DNA of 64,000 nucleotides, taken from Algoriphagus resistens. Its GTDB lineage: Bacteria; Bacteroidota; Bacteroidia; Cytophagales; Cyclobacteriaceae. Positions 56,106 through 64,000 of the stretch are shown piece after piece. Positions within the stretch are counted from its first letter, which is position 1. The number at the start of each line of letters is the position of its first letter. Both the position numbers and the translations under genes were made by a program. The stretch is from positions 248,001 through 312,000 of the forward strand of contig NZ_LMXN01000006.1 of the NCBI RefSeq assembly GCF_001442615.1. Reading direction: 5' to 3'. Below the pieces are notes generated by a model. The model did no database searches and was not told the DNA's origin. It saw nothing but the letters and a program-made list of their open reading frames with translations.

Positions 56106-57966
56106 GTTAAGCTACGCATTCCTTTTTCTTGGATTTATTAATATGTTAGAGTCAACTGCCCAGGTAGTAGATAAAGGCTATTTCAAGAACCCTATCAATC
56201 CAGGAACCAGAAATTATCTATCGGGAAATTTTGCTGAATTGAGACCCAATCACTTCCATACGGGTTTGGATTTTAAAACCGGGGGTCAGGAAGGGGTCCC
56301 TGTTTTGGCAGCGGCAGACGGCTGGGTACACCGGATCAAAATCTCCTCATTTGGCTATGGAAATGTTATCTACCTAAAACATCCAAATGGTAAAATCACG
56401 CTTTACGGTCACTTGCGCAATTTCAATAAGGAGCTCAGTGACTACATGCGCAAGAAAATGTATGCTGCTAAAGCCAATGAACTGGAAGTCTATCTTGAGC
56501 AGGGAGAGATCCCCGTAAAACAGGGCCAACGGATCGCCGATAGCGGAAATACCGGGGGTTCGGGAGGACCACACCTGCATTTTGAGATCCGGGATAGCTT
56601 GGACCGGGCGATGGATCCACTCTTATTTGGATTCTCCGAAATCATCGATAATACACCTCCGGTTCCCCAAAGCATAGCCATTGTTCCCTTGGATATAGAT
56701 TCCCGCGTGAATGGGAAATTTGCCCGACTAGAAGTCACTCCAGTAGCAAGCGGATCAACTTATCGCCTTCCAAATGATATCAAAATCACTGGAAAAGTAG
56801 GTATAGAAATCCGAAGCTTCGATCAACTCGACGGAGCTAGCAATAGAAATGGTTTTCCTACTTTTGAACTGTTGGATGAAAAAGGGACGCTTTTCAACCT
56901 CACCGTGGATAAGGTTAATTTCAACTATTCCCGACAATTTCTCCAGCATACCTATCAAAATCGCTATACCAGGCTTTATTACCAGAAGAACTTGAAGTTT
57001 GAATTTATCAGTCCTAAATCAGACACAACTGGCCACTTGCAACTAGAACCTGGCATAAAAAAAGCGTTCAGGCTAAAGTTACGGGACGCCTATGGAAATG
57101 AGCGACAGGTTAGTTTTACGCTACAAGGCCAGGATTTGGAAACCGTGGTAAATGATGGGACTGCACCGGCCAAAGCGTCTTTGGAATACATCAATAACAT
57201 TTTGAAAATCAAGGCTCCCGTTACACCAAAAGGAGGCTTGGCAAAGTTTTATCTGGGAGCAAATCAATTTGAAATGCTCCCCGCCTATCAGGATACCGAT
57301 AGCCGTACGTATCTCTGGGACTTGGATTTTGGTATTCCTGAGGAAATTGACATCTGCTCGGAGGTGGTGATCCCAGAGATCAATGCACTTATTCCTGCGG
57401 GAAAAGAGATCTCCTATTCCGAGAGAAACCTGCAAATGAATTTCAACCACGAAACTGTGCTGGATGATTTATTCCTGAGAGTTTCGCAGTCTGGATCTGC
57501 GGTAAGCCCACATTTGAATGTGAACAGTAACCGGGAATTTCTTTGGAATGCAATGAATATACGTTGGAATTTGCCTGACTATTCCGGAAACAAGGCACGG
57601 TCCCATGCTTATTATACCTCGGGTGGGGCTAAATCTTTTTTGGGAGGAACATGGGAGGGGAACACCCTGGATTTCGGATCCAGATACCTGGGGGAAATCT
57701 CCATTTTGCAAGACGACATCAAGCCCACCATTAAGGTTATCCGCGTCAATTCATCGGAAATCCGTTTTGTAATCCGGGATGAGCTCTCCGGCATCGACAG
57801 CTATGAAGCCTTTGTAGATGGCAAATGGGTACTGATGAGGTATGAATACAAACAAGCCGTGATTTGGTCCGAAAAACTAACAAATGAACCGTTCAAAGGA
57901 GAAGTTTTGCTAAAAGTTACCGATAAAGCTGGCAATACTGCTGAATGGAAAGGAACGATTGGTTAA
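56092..57966 (+). CDS. M23 family metallopeptidase, exported
   Basis: A 624-residue exported protein. The start is a TTG at 56092, overlapping the FAH gene; the signal MKLTKLSYAFLFLGF requires it, since the next ATG lies after the signal core. The lysostaphin-like domain holds HFHTGLDFKTGGQEG (Zn His and Asp) and SGGPHLHFEIRDS (HLH). After it come about 430 residues of beta-rich unknown sequence ending RVNSSEIRFVIRDELSGIDSYEAFVDGKW-like text, typical of Bacteroidota M23 proteins. It probably cuts peptidoglycan cross-links in the periplasm. Confidence 0.9.
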   Translation: MKLTKLSYAFLFLGFINMLESTAQVVDKGYFKNPINPGTRNYLSGNFAELRPNHFHTGLDFKTGGQEGVPVLAAADGWVHRIKISSFGYGNVIYLKHPNGKITLYGHLRNFNKELSDYMRKKMYAAKANELEVYLEQGEIPVKQGQRIADSGNTGGSGGPHLHFEIRDSLDRAMDPLLFGFSEIIDNTPPVPQSIAIVPLDIDSRVNGKFARLEVTPVASGSTYRLPNDIKITGKVGIEIRSFDQLDGASNRNGFPTFELLDEKGTLFNLTVDKVNFNYSRQFLQHTYQNRYTRLYYQKNLKFEFISPKSDTTGHLQLEPGIKKAFRLKLRDAYGNERQVSFTLQGQDLETVVNDGTAPAKASLEYINNILKIKAPVTPKGGLAKFYLGANQFEMLPAYQDTDSRTYLWDLDFGIPEEIDICSEVVIPEINALIPAGKEISYSERNLQMNFNHETVLDDLFLRVSQSGSAVSPHLNVNSNREFLWNAMNIRWNLPDYSGNKARSHAYYTSGGAKSFLGGTWEGNTLDFGSRYLGEISILQDDIKPTIKVIRVNSSEIRFVIRDELSGIDSYEAFVDGKWVLMRYEYKQAVIWSEKLTNEPFKGEVLLKVTDKAGNTAEWKGTIG

Positions 57967-57991
57967 ATTAGGCGCCCTAAACAACTAGCAT

Positions 57992-58441
57992 ATGCAATTA
58001 AAAGAAGGCCAAATGGCCCCGGATTTTGAAGCGAATATTGAAACAGGAGAAACGATCAAGCTTTCCGACTATCGAGGGAAAAAGGTGGTCCTCTATTTTT
58101 ACCCTAAAGATGCCACACCGGGATGTACTGCCCAGGCATGCAATCTGAGAGATAACTACGAAGAGTTGCAGAAAGCAGGCTATGTGGTTTTTGGGATCAG
58201 TTCAGATGCGGAGAAATCTCATTTGAAGTTTAAAGAAAAGCAAGCCTTGCCTTTTTCTTTGATTGCTGATACTGACCTGAAAGTCCATGAAGCCTACGGC
58301 ACCTGGCAAGAAAAAAATACGTTTGGCAAAACCTACATGGGAACCGTCCGAACCACTTTTGTAATAGATGAAGAGGGAATAATCTCCGAAATCATAGAAA
58401 AAGTAAACACTAAAGATCATACAGCTCAAATACTCAAATAA
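57992..58441 (+). CDS. bcp: Thioredoxin-dependent thiol peroxidase (Bcp family)
   Basis: A 149-residue atypical peroxiredoxin. YFYPKDATPGCTAQACNLRD has the peroxidatic Cys in PGCT and the resolving Cys five residues on, as in Bcp/PrxQ. It reduces hydrogen peroxide and lipid hydroperoxides at the cost of thioredoxin. It sits 25 nt after the M23 gene and 11 nt before the transketolase genes. Confidence 0.95.
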   Translation: MQLKEGQMAPDFEANIETGETIKLSDYRGKKVVLYFYPKDATPGCTAQACNLRDNYEELQKAGYVVFGISSDAEKSHLKFKEKQALPFSLIADTDLKVHEAYGTWQEKNTFGKTYMGTVRTTFVIDEEGIISEIIEKVNTKDHTAQILK

Positions 58442-58452
58442 ACCTATTAAAC

Positions 58453-59304
58453 ATGGAAAAAAAATCAATAGAACAACTCGAGCAAATCGCCTCGCAGGTA
58501 CGTAGAGATTGCCTCCGTATGGTGCATGCTGTCCAGTCCGGGCACCCGGGGGCATCACTGGGGTGTACTGAGTTTTTTACAGCTCTGTACTTTGACCAGC
58601 TCAATCACGATCCTAATTTCAATATGGAAGGAAAAGGCGAAGATCTCTTCTTCCTTTCCAACGGCCATATTTCACCGGTATGGTATTCGGTGCTTTCCAG
58701 ATCAGGCTATTTTTCCCCTGAGGAAATGAATACGTTCAGAAAGCTGAATTCCAGGCTTCAAGGTCACCCTGCGACCGAGGAAGGGCTTCCAGGAATCAGA
58801 ATCGCTTCAGGTTCATTGGGACAGGGATTATCTGTGGCAATCGGTGCGGCACAGGCAAAGAAAATCGATGGCGACAAAAGCACCGTGTATGTGCTGATGG
58901 GCGATGGTGAGCAGGAAGAAGGCCAAATCTGGGAAGCTGCAATGTATGCAGCACACTGGAAAGTGGACAATCTGATCGCTACAATAGATCTTAACAGACA
59001 GCAGATCGACGGTGCAACTAAGGACATCATGAATTTGATCGATCTGAGAGCAAAATATGAATCTTTCGGCTGGGAAGTAAATGATATCTTTCAGGGCAAT
59101 GACATGAAGTCTGTGGTAGAAGGCCTTGAAAAAGCAAAAGGGCTGAGTCGTCAGGGAAAACCTGTATTGAACCTACTTCATACAGAAATGGGCTTTGGCG
59201 TTGACTTCATGGTGGGTACGCACAAGTGGCATGGCATAGCGCCAAGTGACGAGCAACTCGCAGAAGCTTTAGGACAACTTCCGGAAACTCTTGGCGATTA
59301 TTGA
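58453..59304 (+). CDS. Transketolase, N-terminal subunit
   Basis: A 283-residue TPP-binding half of transketolase. VQSGHPGASLGCTEFFTALY, IASGSLGQGLSVAIGAA and YVLMGDGEQEEGQIWEAAM, then ATIDLNRQQIDG, carry the TPP-diphosphate and metal motif. It must pair with the C-terminal subunit made by the next gene (36 nt on). Split transketolases are common in Bacteroidota, archaea and some Firmicutes. It serves the non-oxidative pentose phosphate pathway. Confidence 0.95.
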   Translation: MEKKSIEQLEQIASQVRRDCLRMVHAVQSGHPGASLGCTEFFTALYFDQLNHDPNFNMEGKGEDLFFLSNGHISPVWYSVLSRSGYFSPEEMNTFRKLNSRLQGHPATEEGLPGIRIASGSLGQGLSVAIGAAQAKKIDGDKSTVYVLMGDGEQEEGQIWEAAMYAAHWKVDNLIATIDLNRQQIDGATKDIMNLIDLRAKYESFGWEVNDIFQGNDMKSVVEGLEKAKGLSRQGKPVLNLLHTEMGFGVDFMVGTHKWHGIAPSDEQLAEALGQLPETLGDY

Positions 59305-59340
59305 TCAGGGGATTTTTAGACTATTCAACGAAAAGAAAAC

Positions 59341-60309
59341 ATGGAAAAGACATTGGATTTAAAATTCAACTATACAGAAAAAAAAGATACACGCTCAGGC
59401 TTCGGTGACGGCTTCCTTGAGGCTGGACGCAGAAATCCAAATGTGGTGGGACTTTGTGCGGATTTGATCGGTTCATTGAAAATGGGTGCGTTCCAGAAGG
59501 AATTTCCTGAAAGATTCTTTCAGACCGGTATCGCTGAGGCAAATATGATGGGCATTGCCGCGGGTATGACCATCAACGGTAAGATCCCTTTCACAGGTAC
59601 TTTCGCCAACTTCTCAACAGGCCGTGTGTACGATCAGATACGTCAGTCAATTGCCTATTCTGGCAAAAACGTGAAAATCTGTGCCTCCCACGCTGGTTTG
59701 ACCCTGGGAGAAGACGGTGCTACCCACCAGATTCTGGAAGATGTGGGCATGATGAAAATGCTTCCGCACATGACCGTGATCAATCCTTGTGATTATAACC
59801 AGACTAAAGCAGCTACCATCGCGATCGCTGATTACGAAGGACCTGTTTACCTGAGGTTTGGACGTCCATCCTGGCCTATTTTCACTGATCCTGCCCAGAA
59901 GTTTGAAATCGGGAAAGCCTGGAAAATGATCGAGGGCACCGATGTGACTATCTTCGCTACCGGGCACTTGGTGTGGGAAGCTGTAGTGGCAGAAGCAATG
60001 CTTAGATCAGAAGGCATTTCTGCCGAGGTGATCAATATCCATACAATTAAGCCGCTGGACCAGGAAGCAATCCTTGATTCTGTTGCTAAAACAGGCTGCG
60101 CAGTGACTGCCGAAGAACATCAGTACAATGGCGGTCTTGGTGATAGTGTTGCTCAGACACTTGCCCGACATAATCCTGCTCCAGTGGAGTATGTAGGTGT
60201 AAATGACAGCTTTGGCGAGTCGGGGACACCTACTCAGTTACTGGATAAATACGGACTTGATGCCGCCAATATCGTAGCTGCTGCCAAGAAAGTATTGGCT
60301 AGAAAATAA
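59341..60309 (+). CDS. Transketolase, C-terminal subunit
   Basis: A 322-residue pyrimidine-binding and C-terminal half. DTRSGFGDGFLEAGR, FFQTGIAEANMMGIAAGM (the Glu that activates TPP), SHAGLTLGEDGATHQILEDVGMM and VYLRFGRP are the usual family text. The tail GYGESGTP-like DSFGESGTPTQLLDKYGLD is present. It ends before a strong terminator and is likely cotranscribed with the N-terminal subunit gene. Confidence 0.95.
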   Translation: MEKTLDLKFNYTEKKDTRSGFGDGFLEAGRRNPNVVGLCADLIGSLKMGAFQKEFPERFFQTGIAEANMMGIAAGMTINGKIPFTGTFANFSTGRVYDQIRQSIAYSGKNVKICASHAGLTLGEDGATHQILEDVGMMKMLPHMTVINPCDYNQTKAATIAIADYEGPVYLRFGRPSWPIFTDPAQKFEIGKAWKMIEGTDVTIFATGHLVWEAVVAEAMLRSEGISAEVINIHTIKPLDQEAILDSVAKTGCAVTAEEHQYNGGLGDSVAQTLARHNPAPVEYVGVNDSFGESGTPTQLLDKYGLDAANIVAAAKKVLARK

Positions 60310-60346
60310 TAAGATCCCCTTCTACTGAAGGTCCATTAAACCACTT

Positions 60347-60379
60347 AATCCACAGCCATCTAATGGCTGTGGATTTTAC
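60347..60379 (+). terminator. Rho-independent terminator after transketolase
   Basis: The 13-nt arms aatccacagccat (60347-60359) and atggctgtggatt (60363-60375) enclose a 3-nt loop and run into TT. Confidence 0.87.
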
Positions 60380-60523
60380 TTTCATCACCCTGATGTAAAC
60401 ACATCAAAAATCTCCTCATTTTTATTTTGGCAAGACAATTGAAATACATTTCTTTGAGTAAGAATCAACAAAGATTTCTCATCCAAAATTGCCGTTTATT
60501 CTCACTCACCCTCGCCTATTTCA

Positions 60524-61063
60524 ATGATTAAGCTTACTGACGATATTAGTATCCAGAAACTCACTTTCTCTGATCAACCGGAGTTGCTTGAGTTGATGCG
60601 TGAAATTTACATTCCCTCTTACCAGCATATTTGGTCTGATACAGGCGAATGGTACTTGGAGCAGATGTATAACCCTGAAGCTTTTCGCCAAGACCTCGAA
60701 GACCCTAAAAGCCATTATTATTTTGTGCTTTATGAGGGGTGGAAAATAGGGATTTTGAAGTATAGCTATCCAGAATCCCCTGCGTTGATTGACTTTCCCA
60801 ATTCCCTAAAGCTACACCGCATTTATATCAGCAAGGAATATCAAGGTAAAGGGATCGCAGCCCGCATCATGAAAATGGTAGAGTCCGTAGCACGAGAGCG
60901 GAATCTCAACTATATGTGGCTCGAAGTAATGGACACCCAGCTGCAAGCGCAGAAATTCTATAGAAAAATGGGGTTTGAGTGGTTATTTACCTATCATTTG
61001 GATTACAAAAAGCTTCTCCCTAAATACCGTGGAATTCAGATTTTGAGAAAGTCCTTAACTTGA
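60524..61063 (+). CDS. GNAT family N-acetyltransferase
   Basis: A 179-residue acetyltransferase. The acetyl-CoA loop is in HRIYISKEYQGKGIAARIMKMV (Q/RxxGxG/A), followed by NLNYMWLEVMDTQLQAQKFYRKMGFEWL. The N-terminal segment (ELLELMREIYIPSYQHIWSD) fits the PaiA/YitI-like group of small-molecule acetyltransferases. The substrate is unknown. It forms its own transcription unit. Confidence 0.88.
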   Translation: MIKLTDDISIQKLTFSDQPELLELMREIYIPSYQHIWSDTGEWYLEQMYNPEAFRQDLEDPKSHYYFVLYEGWKIGILKYSYPESPALIDFPNSLKLHRIYISKEYQGKGIAARIMKMVESVARERNLNYMWLEVMDTQLQAQKFYRKMGFEWLFTYHLDYKKLLPKYRGIQILRKSLT

Positions 61064-61133
61064 TCTTCATGTAAGATTGGTCAAATGACTGCCATTACAG
61101 CTCTCCAAATACCATTGGAATAAGGTATTTTAG

Positions 61134-61194
61134 AAAATGGCCTGTATGCTAAACCCACCCTTTATCCATTGATAGCAGGCATGCCATTTTCTTC
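61134..61194 (+). terminator. Imperfect hairpin after the GNAT gene (possible terminator)
   Basis: aaaatggcctgtatgct (61134-61150) and agcaggcatgccatttt (61174-61190) pair with three mismatches over 17 nt and end in TTTTCTTC. The loop is long (23 nt). A further inverted repeat, tggtcatc and gatgacca, lies at 61197-61221. Neither has a proven role. Confidence 0.4.
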
Positions 61195-61286
61195 ATTGGT
61201 CATCTGTTTTTCTGATGACCATACCAAAGGCAAACACAACCAAACTAAACCTTTTTCATATGATTATAATTTGTCTTTTAAGGGCC

Positions 61287-61350
61287 ATATGGAATCTCGC
61301 ATGCATTATAATCATCCCAGTGTGTGACTCTTGAGTCATGCTCGATTTCA
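61287..61350 (-). repeat. 64-nt structured repeat, copy 2
   Basis: On the minus strand the 14-nt box (61350-61337) leads into the hairpin TGACTC AA GAGTCA (61338-61325) and the 32-nt core (61318-61287). It starts 4 nt after the stop codon of the CHAT gene and in the same direction. Compared with copy 1, six of seven differences fall in the hairpin at symmetric positions. Confidence 0.85.
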
Positions 61351-61354
61351 CCTA

Positions 61355-64000
61355 TTAAAGAGCTTCTTCCAGTTTTTTCTTAATTTCATTAAAATCCGCT
61401 TTCATTTTAGCTTCAGAATTAATTTTCTCTAAAACTGAACTGATTATCTCAAAATGCTCCAGTTCAGCTATCTTCTGGCCTTTATTACCGGCCAGCTTCC
61501 ATAGCTTAAGGTACTCATTAATGATATCTTCTTTTTTAGCCTCGGAAATCCCTATAAGGAATTGCGCTAACATAATATTTGCAAAATGGGCCATTTTCCA
61601 AAAATCATCAGAGGTTGACTCACTTCCTTCTAATTCATTATAGATTCTTTGAATTGCCTTCCTAGCCTCCAGATCAATATTCTTCAGTCCACTTTTGTCC
61701 TGCAGTAAAAGATGTAGCCTGGTAAGGGTCAGCCAATTTGTAAGCGGATAGGCATCATTATAGTCAGAGAACTGACTTGCCTGCTTATACGCATGGATAG
61801 CTTCTGATAGCGCTTTCATCAAATCTTCAACCGGGGCATCCCGGAGAATATGCATTTTCCGTTTGTTTGCACTGCCAATCAAACTCCATCTTTCGGCACT
61901 TTCGCCAAAATGCTTTGCTAATCCTTCAAGATCTACGATGACTTTATCAATCTTTTTGACAGCTTCTTTCAGGCCGATTTTCTTCAACCCATATTGCTGC
62001 AAAGAAAGCTTGGCAAGAGTATTACAATACCTTTCAAAACTTTTAATAGTAAATGCTGACTTTTTGGATTTCAGTAATTGTTCGTAGCAAGTACATGATT
62101 TCTCATATTCCTGCAAGCCAGCATATATATTGGCTGATAGCTCGTAGATATTGTCCGTGAGCATAGCTCTACTTTTCATTTTCTCAAAAACAGAATCAAG
62201 CCTGTCCAGTACTCCATCATGGTTATATTCATTGGAGCCCATAGACTCAAGCGTATTCTGCAACTCAATTTCTACTTCTTCGCAAACCAGCAACTCATCA
62301 TCATTCCTGCTCCAAGCGCCTTCTTCGGACAGCTTATAAAAGGGATCTCCGTAACATTGAAAAGCTCCCCAAGTATTGGTTCTACGGCCATATTCCTTAT
62401 AAATGACTTTCCTGGCGCGCTTGACAGCCTCTCCAAATCCCAAGCCTTCAAACATATTCTCATAGAACTGTTTGGAAAACTCCAAAGCAGCCGCATCATC
62501 CACAGCCCATCCTGCCACCACTACTGCTCTTGCGCCATTGTTGATAAGCTGGGTCCCAATGTTTGCAGCAAATTTATTTCTATACTGACTTCTCTCTTCG
62601 GATCCCCTATCCACCAGTCCCAGGTAGCAGCAGTTCACAAAAACCAATTCCGCCGAGGAGCTCATCCCTGCAATCTGCGCTGGGGTTAAGAAAGTATCGT
62701 TTCCGATTACCATTCCCGTAGCGCGATTGGGGCCATATTTGAAGACTCCGTGCCCAGCGAGATGTATGATTTTATGATTTCTGGAAAAAAGCTTGAGAAT
62801 AATATCGGACGCAGTGCTGCTGATTAAGCGCTGAATCTGATAGTTGTTTTTCTTAAGAATATCAACGACGGCCTCAGCTTCCCGTTTGGCACCTGGAAGC
62901 TGGGGAAAAAACTTATCAAGAATAGGATCTCCAACCACTAAGGCTGATTTTTCCGTTACTCTCGCAATTTTTTTACGGGATTGCATAGTGGTCAACTGAC
63001 GGATCATGCCTGTATGCACACAAAGCGGAACTGCATCCAAATCTTCCTGAATCATTTCCCAAGGATATTCTGCTGATGCCAGATCTAATATCCAAGACAC
63101 ATTATTCAGTCGCTTCACTTCCTCTTTAAACTCATAGGGTATCAATAGCTCAAACATAGTTTTGGCTATCTCAGGAGAATATTGGTTTTCCAATGTCATT
63201 CTCTTAAGCAAGAGTGCTAAAGTTTTATCATTTGCCGGCATAAATTCCACCTTCTCACTCGCACCGTTTGAAGCAATAGACATCCGAATTGCTTCCTCCA
63301 CTTCTTCTATATCTTTGATTTTTAATTCATGGCTTACACTTATTCTGGTCCACCAGTCCTGAGTATTCTCATAAGGGATTCTCCAGCGTCTTCCCAGTTT
63401 ATAGTTTAGCCCCTTCTCCTTGAAAGCTACATTAAACTCCTTGCTATCATCAACCTCCAATCGCTTGATAGTTTTCAAAATGGATAAGGCTTTATCATTG
63501 AATATTTCAATAATCTCTATCTCTTCTATGCCTTTTATCTTTCCTTTATAAGCTGACTGGATATTTTTATTTGCTTTCTGTACGCCAAGAATAATCGCAC
63601 GAATAGAACTCTCTGTGGAAAGTCCGCCATAAGCATTTGCTATAGCAATCACTGAAATACCTGAAGTTGGAACGCCCGTCCCATCTAGTTGAACCTTTGT
63701 ATTTCCTTTTTTAATGGTCAAATATCTGGCTACGCCTTTTTCTACGGAATTCATCAGAGCAAATCCTGATAGTTCCCCAGGAACACCCAATCCTATAATC
63801 AATCCTCCCTTAAAAGATGATTTTGTGAAATTTTCATTTAAAACAATTTGATTGCTCCCTATAGGACCTGGGTACAAACCTAAGCCGTGTAATCTCGCCA
63901 GTTCTCCATCCAGTTGACGGTCAATCGCAAGCTCAGTGGTAAGGATTGCATCAAATTCAAAATGTCCCGCAAGCACAGGATATTTTGCATATTTCAGATC
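61355..64000 (-). CDS. CHAT-domain (caspase-like) protein, 5' end outside window
   Basis: The frame is open to the right edge, so the protein has more than 881 residues; numbering here is from the GTG at 63976. An N-terminal domain (LARLHGLGLYPGPIGSNQIV; KGGLIIGLGVPGELSG; ANAYGGLSTESSIRAIILG) resembles the module often fused to CHAT in large bacterial proteins. The CHAT protease domain holds His409 in IIHLAGHGVFKYG and Cys450 in LVFVNCCYLGLVD, the likely dyad. It ends in WGAFQCYGDPFYKLSEEG. The last 320 residues are helical and TPR-like (ELSANIYAGLQEYEKSCTCYEQLL). CHAT proteases act in immune and cell-death systems such as Craspase and gasdermin activation; the role here is inference. The 64-nt repeat lies right behind it. 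Confidence 0.85.
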   Translation of the reverse strand, partial: DLKYAKYPVLAGHFEFDAILTTELAIDRQLDGELARLHGLGLYPGPIGSNQIVLNENFTKSSFKGGLIIGLGVPGELSGFALMNSVEKGVARYLTIKKGNTKVQLDGTGVPTSGISVIAIANAYGGLSTESSIRAIILGVQKANKNIQSAYKGKIKGIEEIEIIEIFNDKALSILKTIKRLEVDDSKEFNVAFKEKGLNYKLGRRWRIPYENTQDWWTRISVSHELKIKDIEEVEEAIRMSIASNGASEKVEFMPANDKTLALLLKRMTLENQYSPEIAKTMFELLIPYEFKEEVKRLNNVSWILDLASAEYPWEMIQEDLDAVPLCVHTGMIRQLTTMQSRKKIARVTEKSALVVGDPILDKFFPQLPGAKREAEAVVDILKKNNYQIQRLISSTASDIILKLFSRNHKIIHLAGHGVFKYGPNRATGMVIGNDTFLTPAQIAGMSSSAELVFVNCCYLGLVDRGSEERSQYRNKFAANIGTQLINNGARAVVVAGWAVDDAAALEFSKQFYENMFEGLGFGEAVKRARKVIYKEYGRRTNTWGAFQCYGDPFYKLSEEGAWSRNDDELLVCEEVEIELQNTLESMGSNEYNHDGVLDRLDSVFEKMKSRAMLTDNIYELSANIYAGLQEYEKSCTCYEQLLKSKKSAFTIKSFERYCNTLAKLSLQQYGLKKIGLKEAVKKIDKVIVDLEGLAKHFGESAERWSLIGSANKRKMHILRDAPVEDLMKALSEAIHAYKQASQFSDYNDAYPLTNWLTLTRLHLLLQDKSGLKNIDLEARKAIQRIYNELEGSESTSDDFWKMAHFANIMLAQFLIGISEAKKEDIINEYLKLWKLAGNKGQKIAELEHFEIISSVLEKINSEAKMKADFNEIKKKLEEAL

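Noticed and set aside
54712-61350. The 64-nt repeats as integron attC sites
   Set aside because: Both follow accessory genes and can fold, but no RYYYAAC/GTTRRRY core pair was found at their ends and no integrase is in the window.

Overview
The window looks like a chromosomal segment of a Bacteroidota bacterium, most likely order Cytophagales (Cyclobacteriaceae / Algoriphagus-like; genus is inference). The signs are promoters of the Bacteroidota type (TTTG, 19-20 nt, TAnnTTTG) ahead of greA, fabH and an antitoxin gene; lipoproteins and families typical of the phylum (DUF3078, DUF4377-META); the order pdxA, DUF177, rpmF, fabH, efp, accB, accC; and a split transketolase. No rRNA, tRNA or CRISPR was seen. 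Both window edges cut a gene.

Layout. 1-2.0 kb is a decayed accessory patch: the 3' end of an acetyl-CoA hydrolase/transferase gene, an unrecognised pseudogene, an intact AbiEi-type antitoxin behind two inverted repeats, a broken AbiEii toxin, and a second, orphan acetyl-CoA hydrolase tail. 2.0-4.3 kb is a sugar porter with a PfkB sugar kinase. 4.3-10.2 kb (minus) holds HIT, greA, DUF421, a lipoprotein, a hydroxyacid dehydrogenase, mgtE and ksgA. 10.3-16.2 kb is the housekeeping block for PLP, ribosome and fatty-acid synthesis. 16.8-22.8 kb is a DUF1549/DUF1553, DUF1501 and membrane cytochrome operon of the type common in Planctomycetes. 22.8-34.4 kb has PPK2, a DUF5009-type membrane protein, a nuclease/phosphatase, an S9 peptidase, and a minus-strand pair of a DUF1080 protein and a PQQ-dehydrogenase-like/blue-copper protein. 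34.4-42.0 kb has an SLC13 permease, Ppx, PPK1 and GyrB. 42.1-44.3 kb encodes a CoA-binding protein and an N-/O-acyltransferase pair resembling the glycine-lipid enzymes GlsB/GlsA. 44.9-49.0 kb has an rRNA methyltransferase, a class III aminotransferase, MsrB, DUF1080 and a lipoprotein. 49.2-51.6 kb has an IS630 remnant and a PglC/PglE-like pair. 52.2-61.1 kb holds an S66 peptidase, a GDSL lipoprotein, an MNT antitoxin with a broken HepT toxin, a DUF4377-META lipoprotein, FAH, M23, Bcp, the split transketolase and GNAT. The window ends in a large CHAT-protease gene (61.4-64.0 kb, minus).

How they fit together. Polyphosphate synthesis and breakdown are represented by PPK1, Ppx and PPK2 within 17 kb. 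The cytochrome operon, the PQQ/copper protein and the two DUF1080 proteins suggest periplasmic oxidation and use of sugars or glycans (inference). The accessory patches share a theme: two toxin-antitoxin modules each keep the antitoxin and have lost the toxin. A 64-nt hairpin-bearing repeat occurs twice, each time just after a conflict-type gene (HepT remnant; CHAT protease). Six of the seven differences between the copies fall at symmetric positions of one small hairpin, so pairing is kept. That repeat is the least explained and most interesting signal here.
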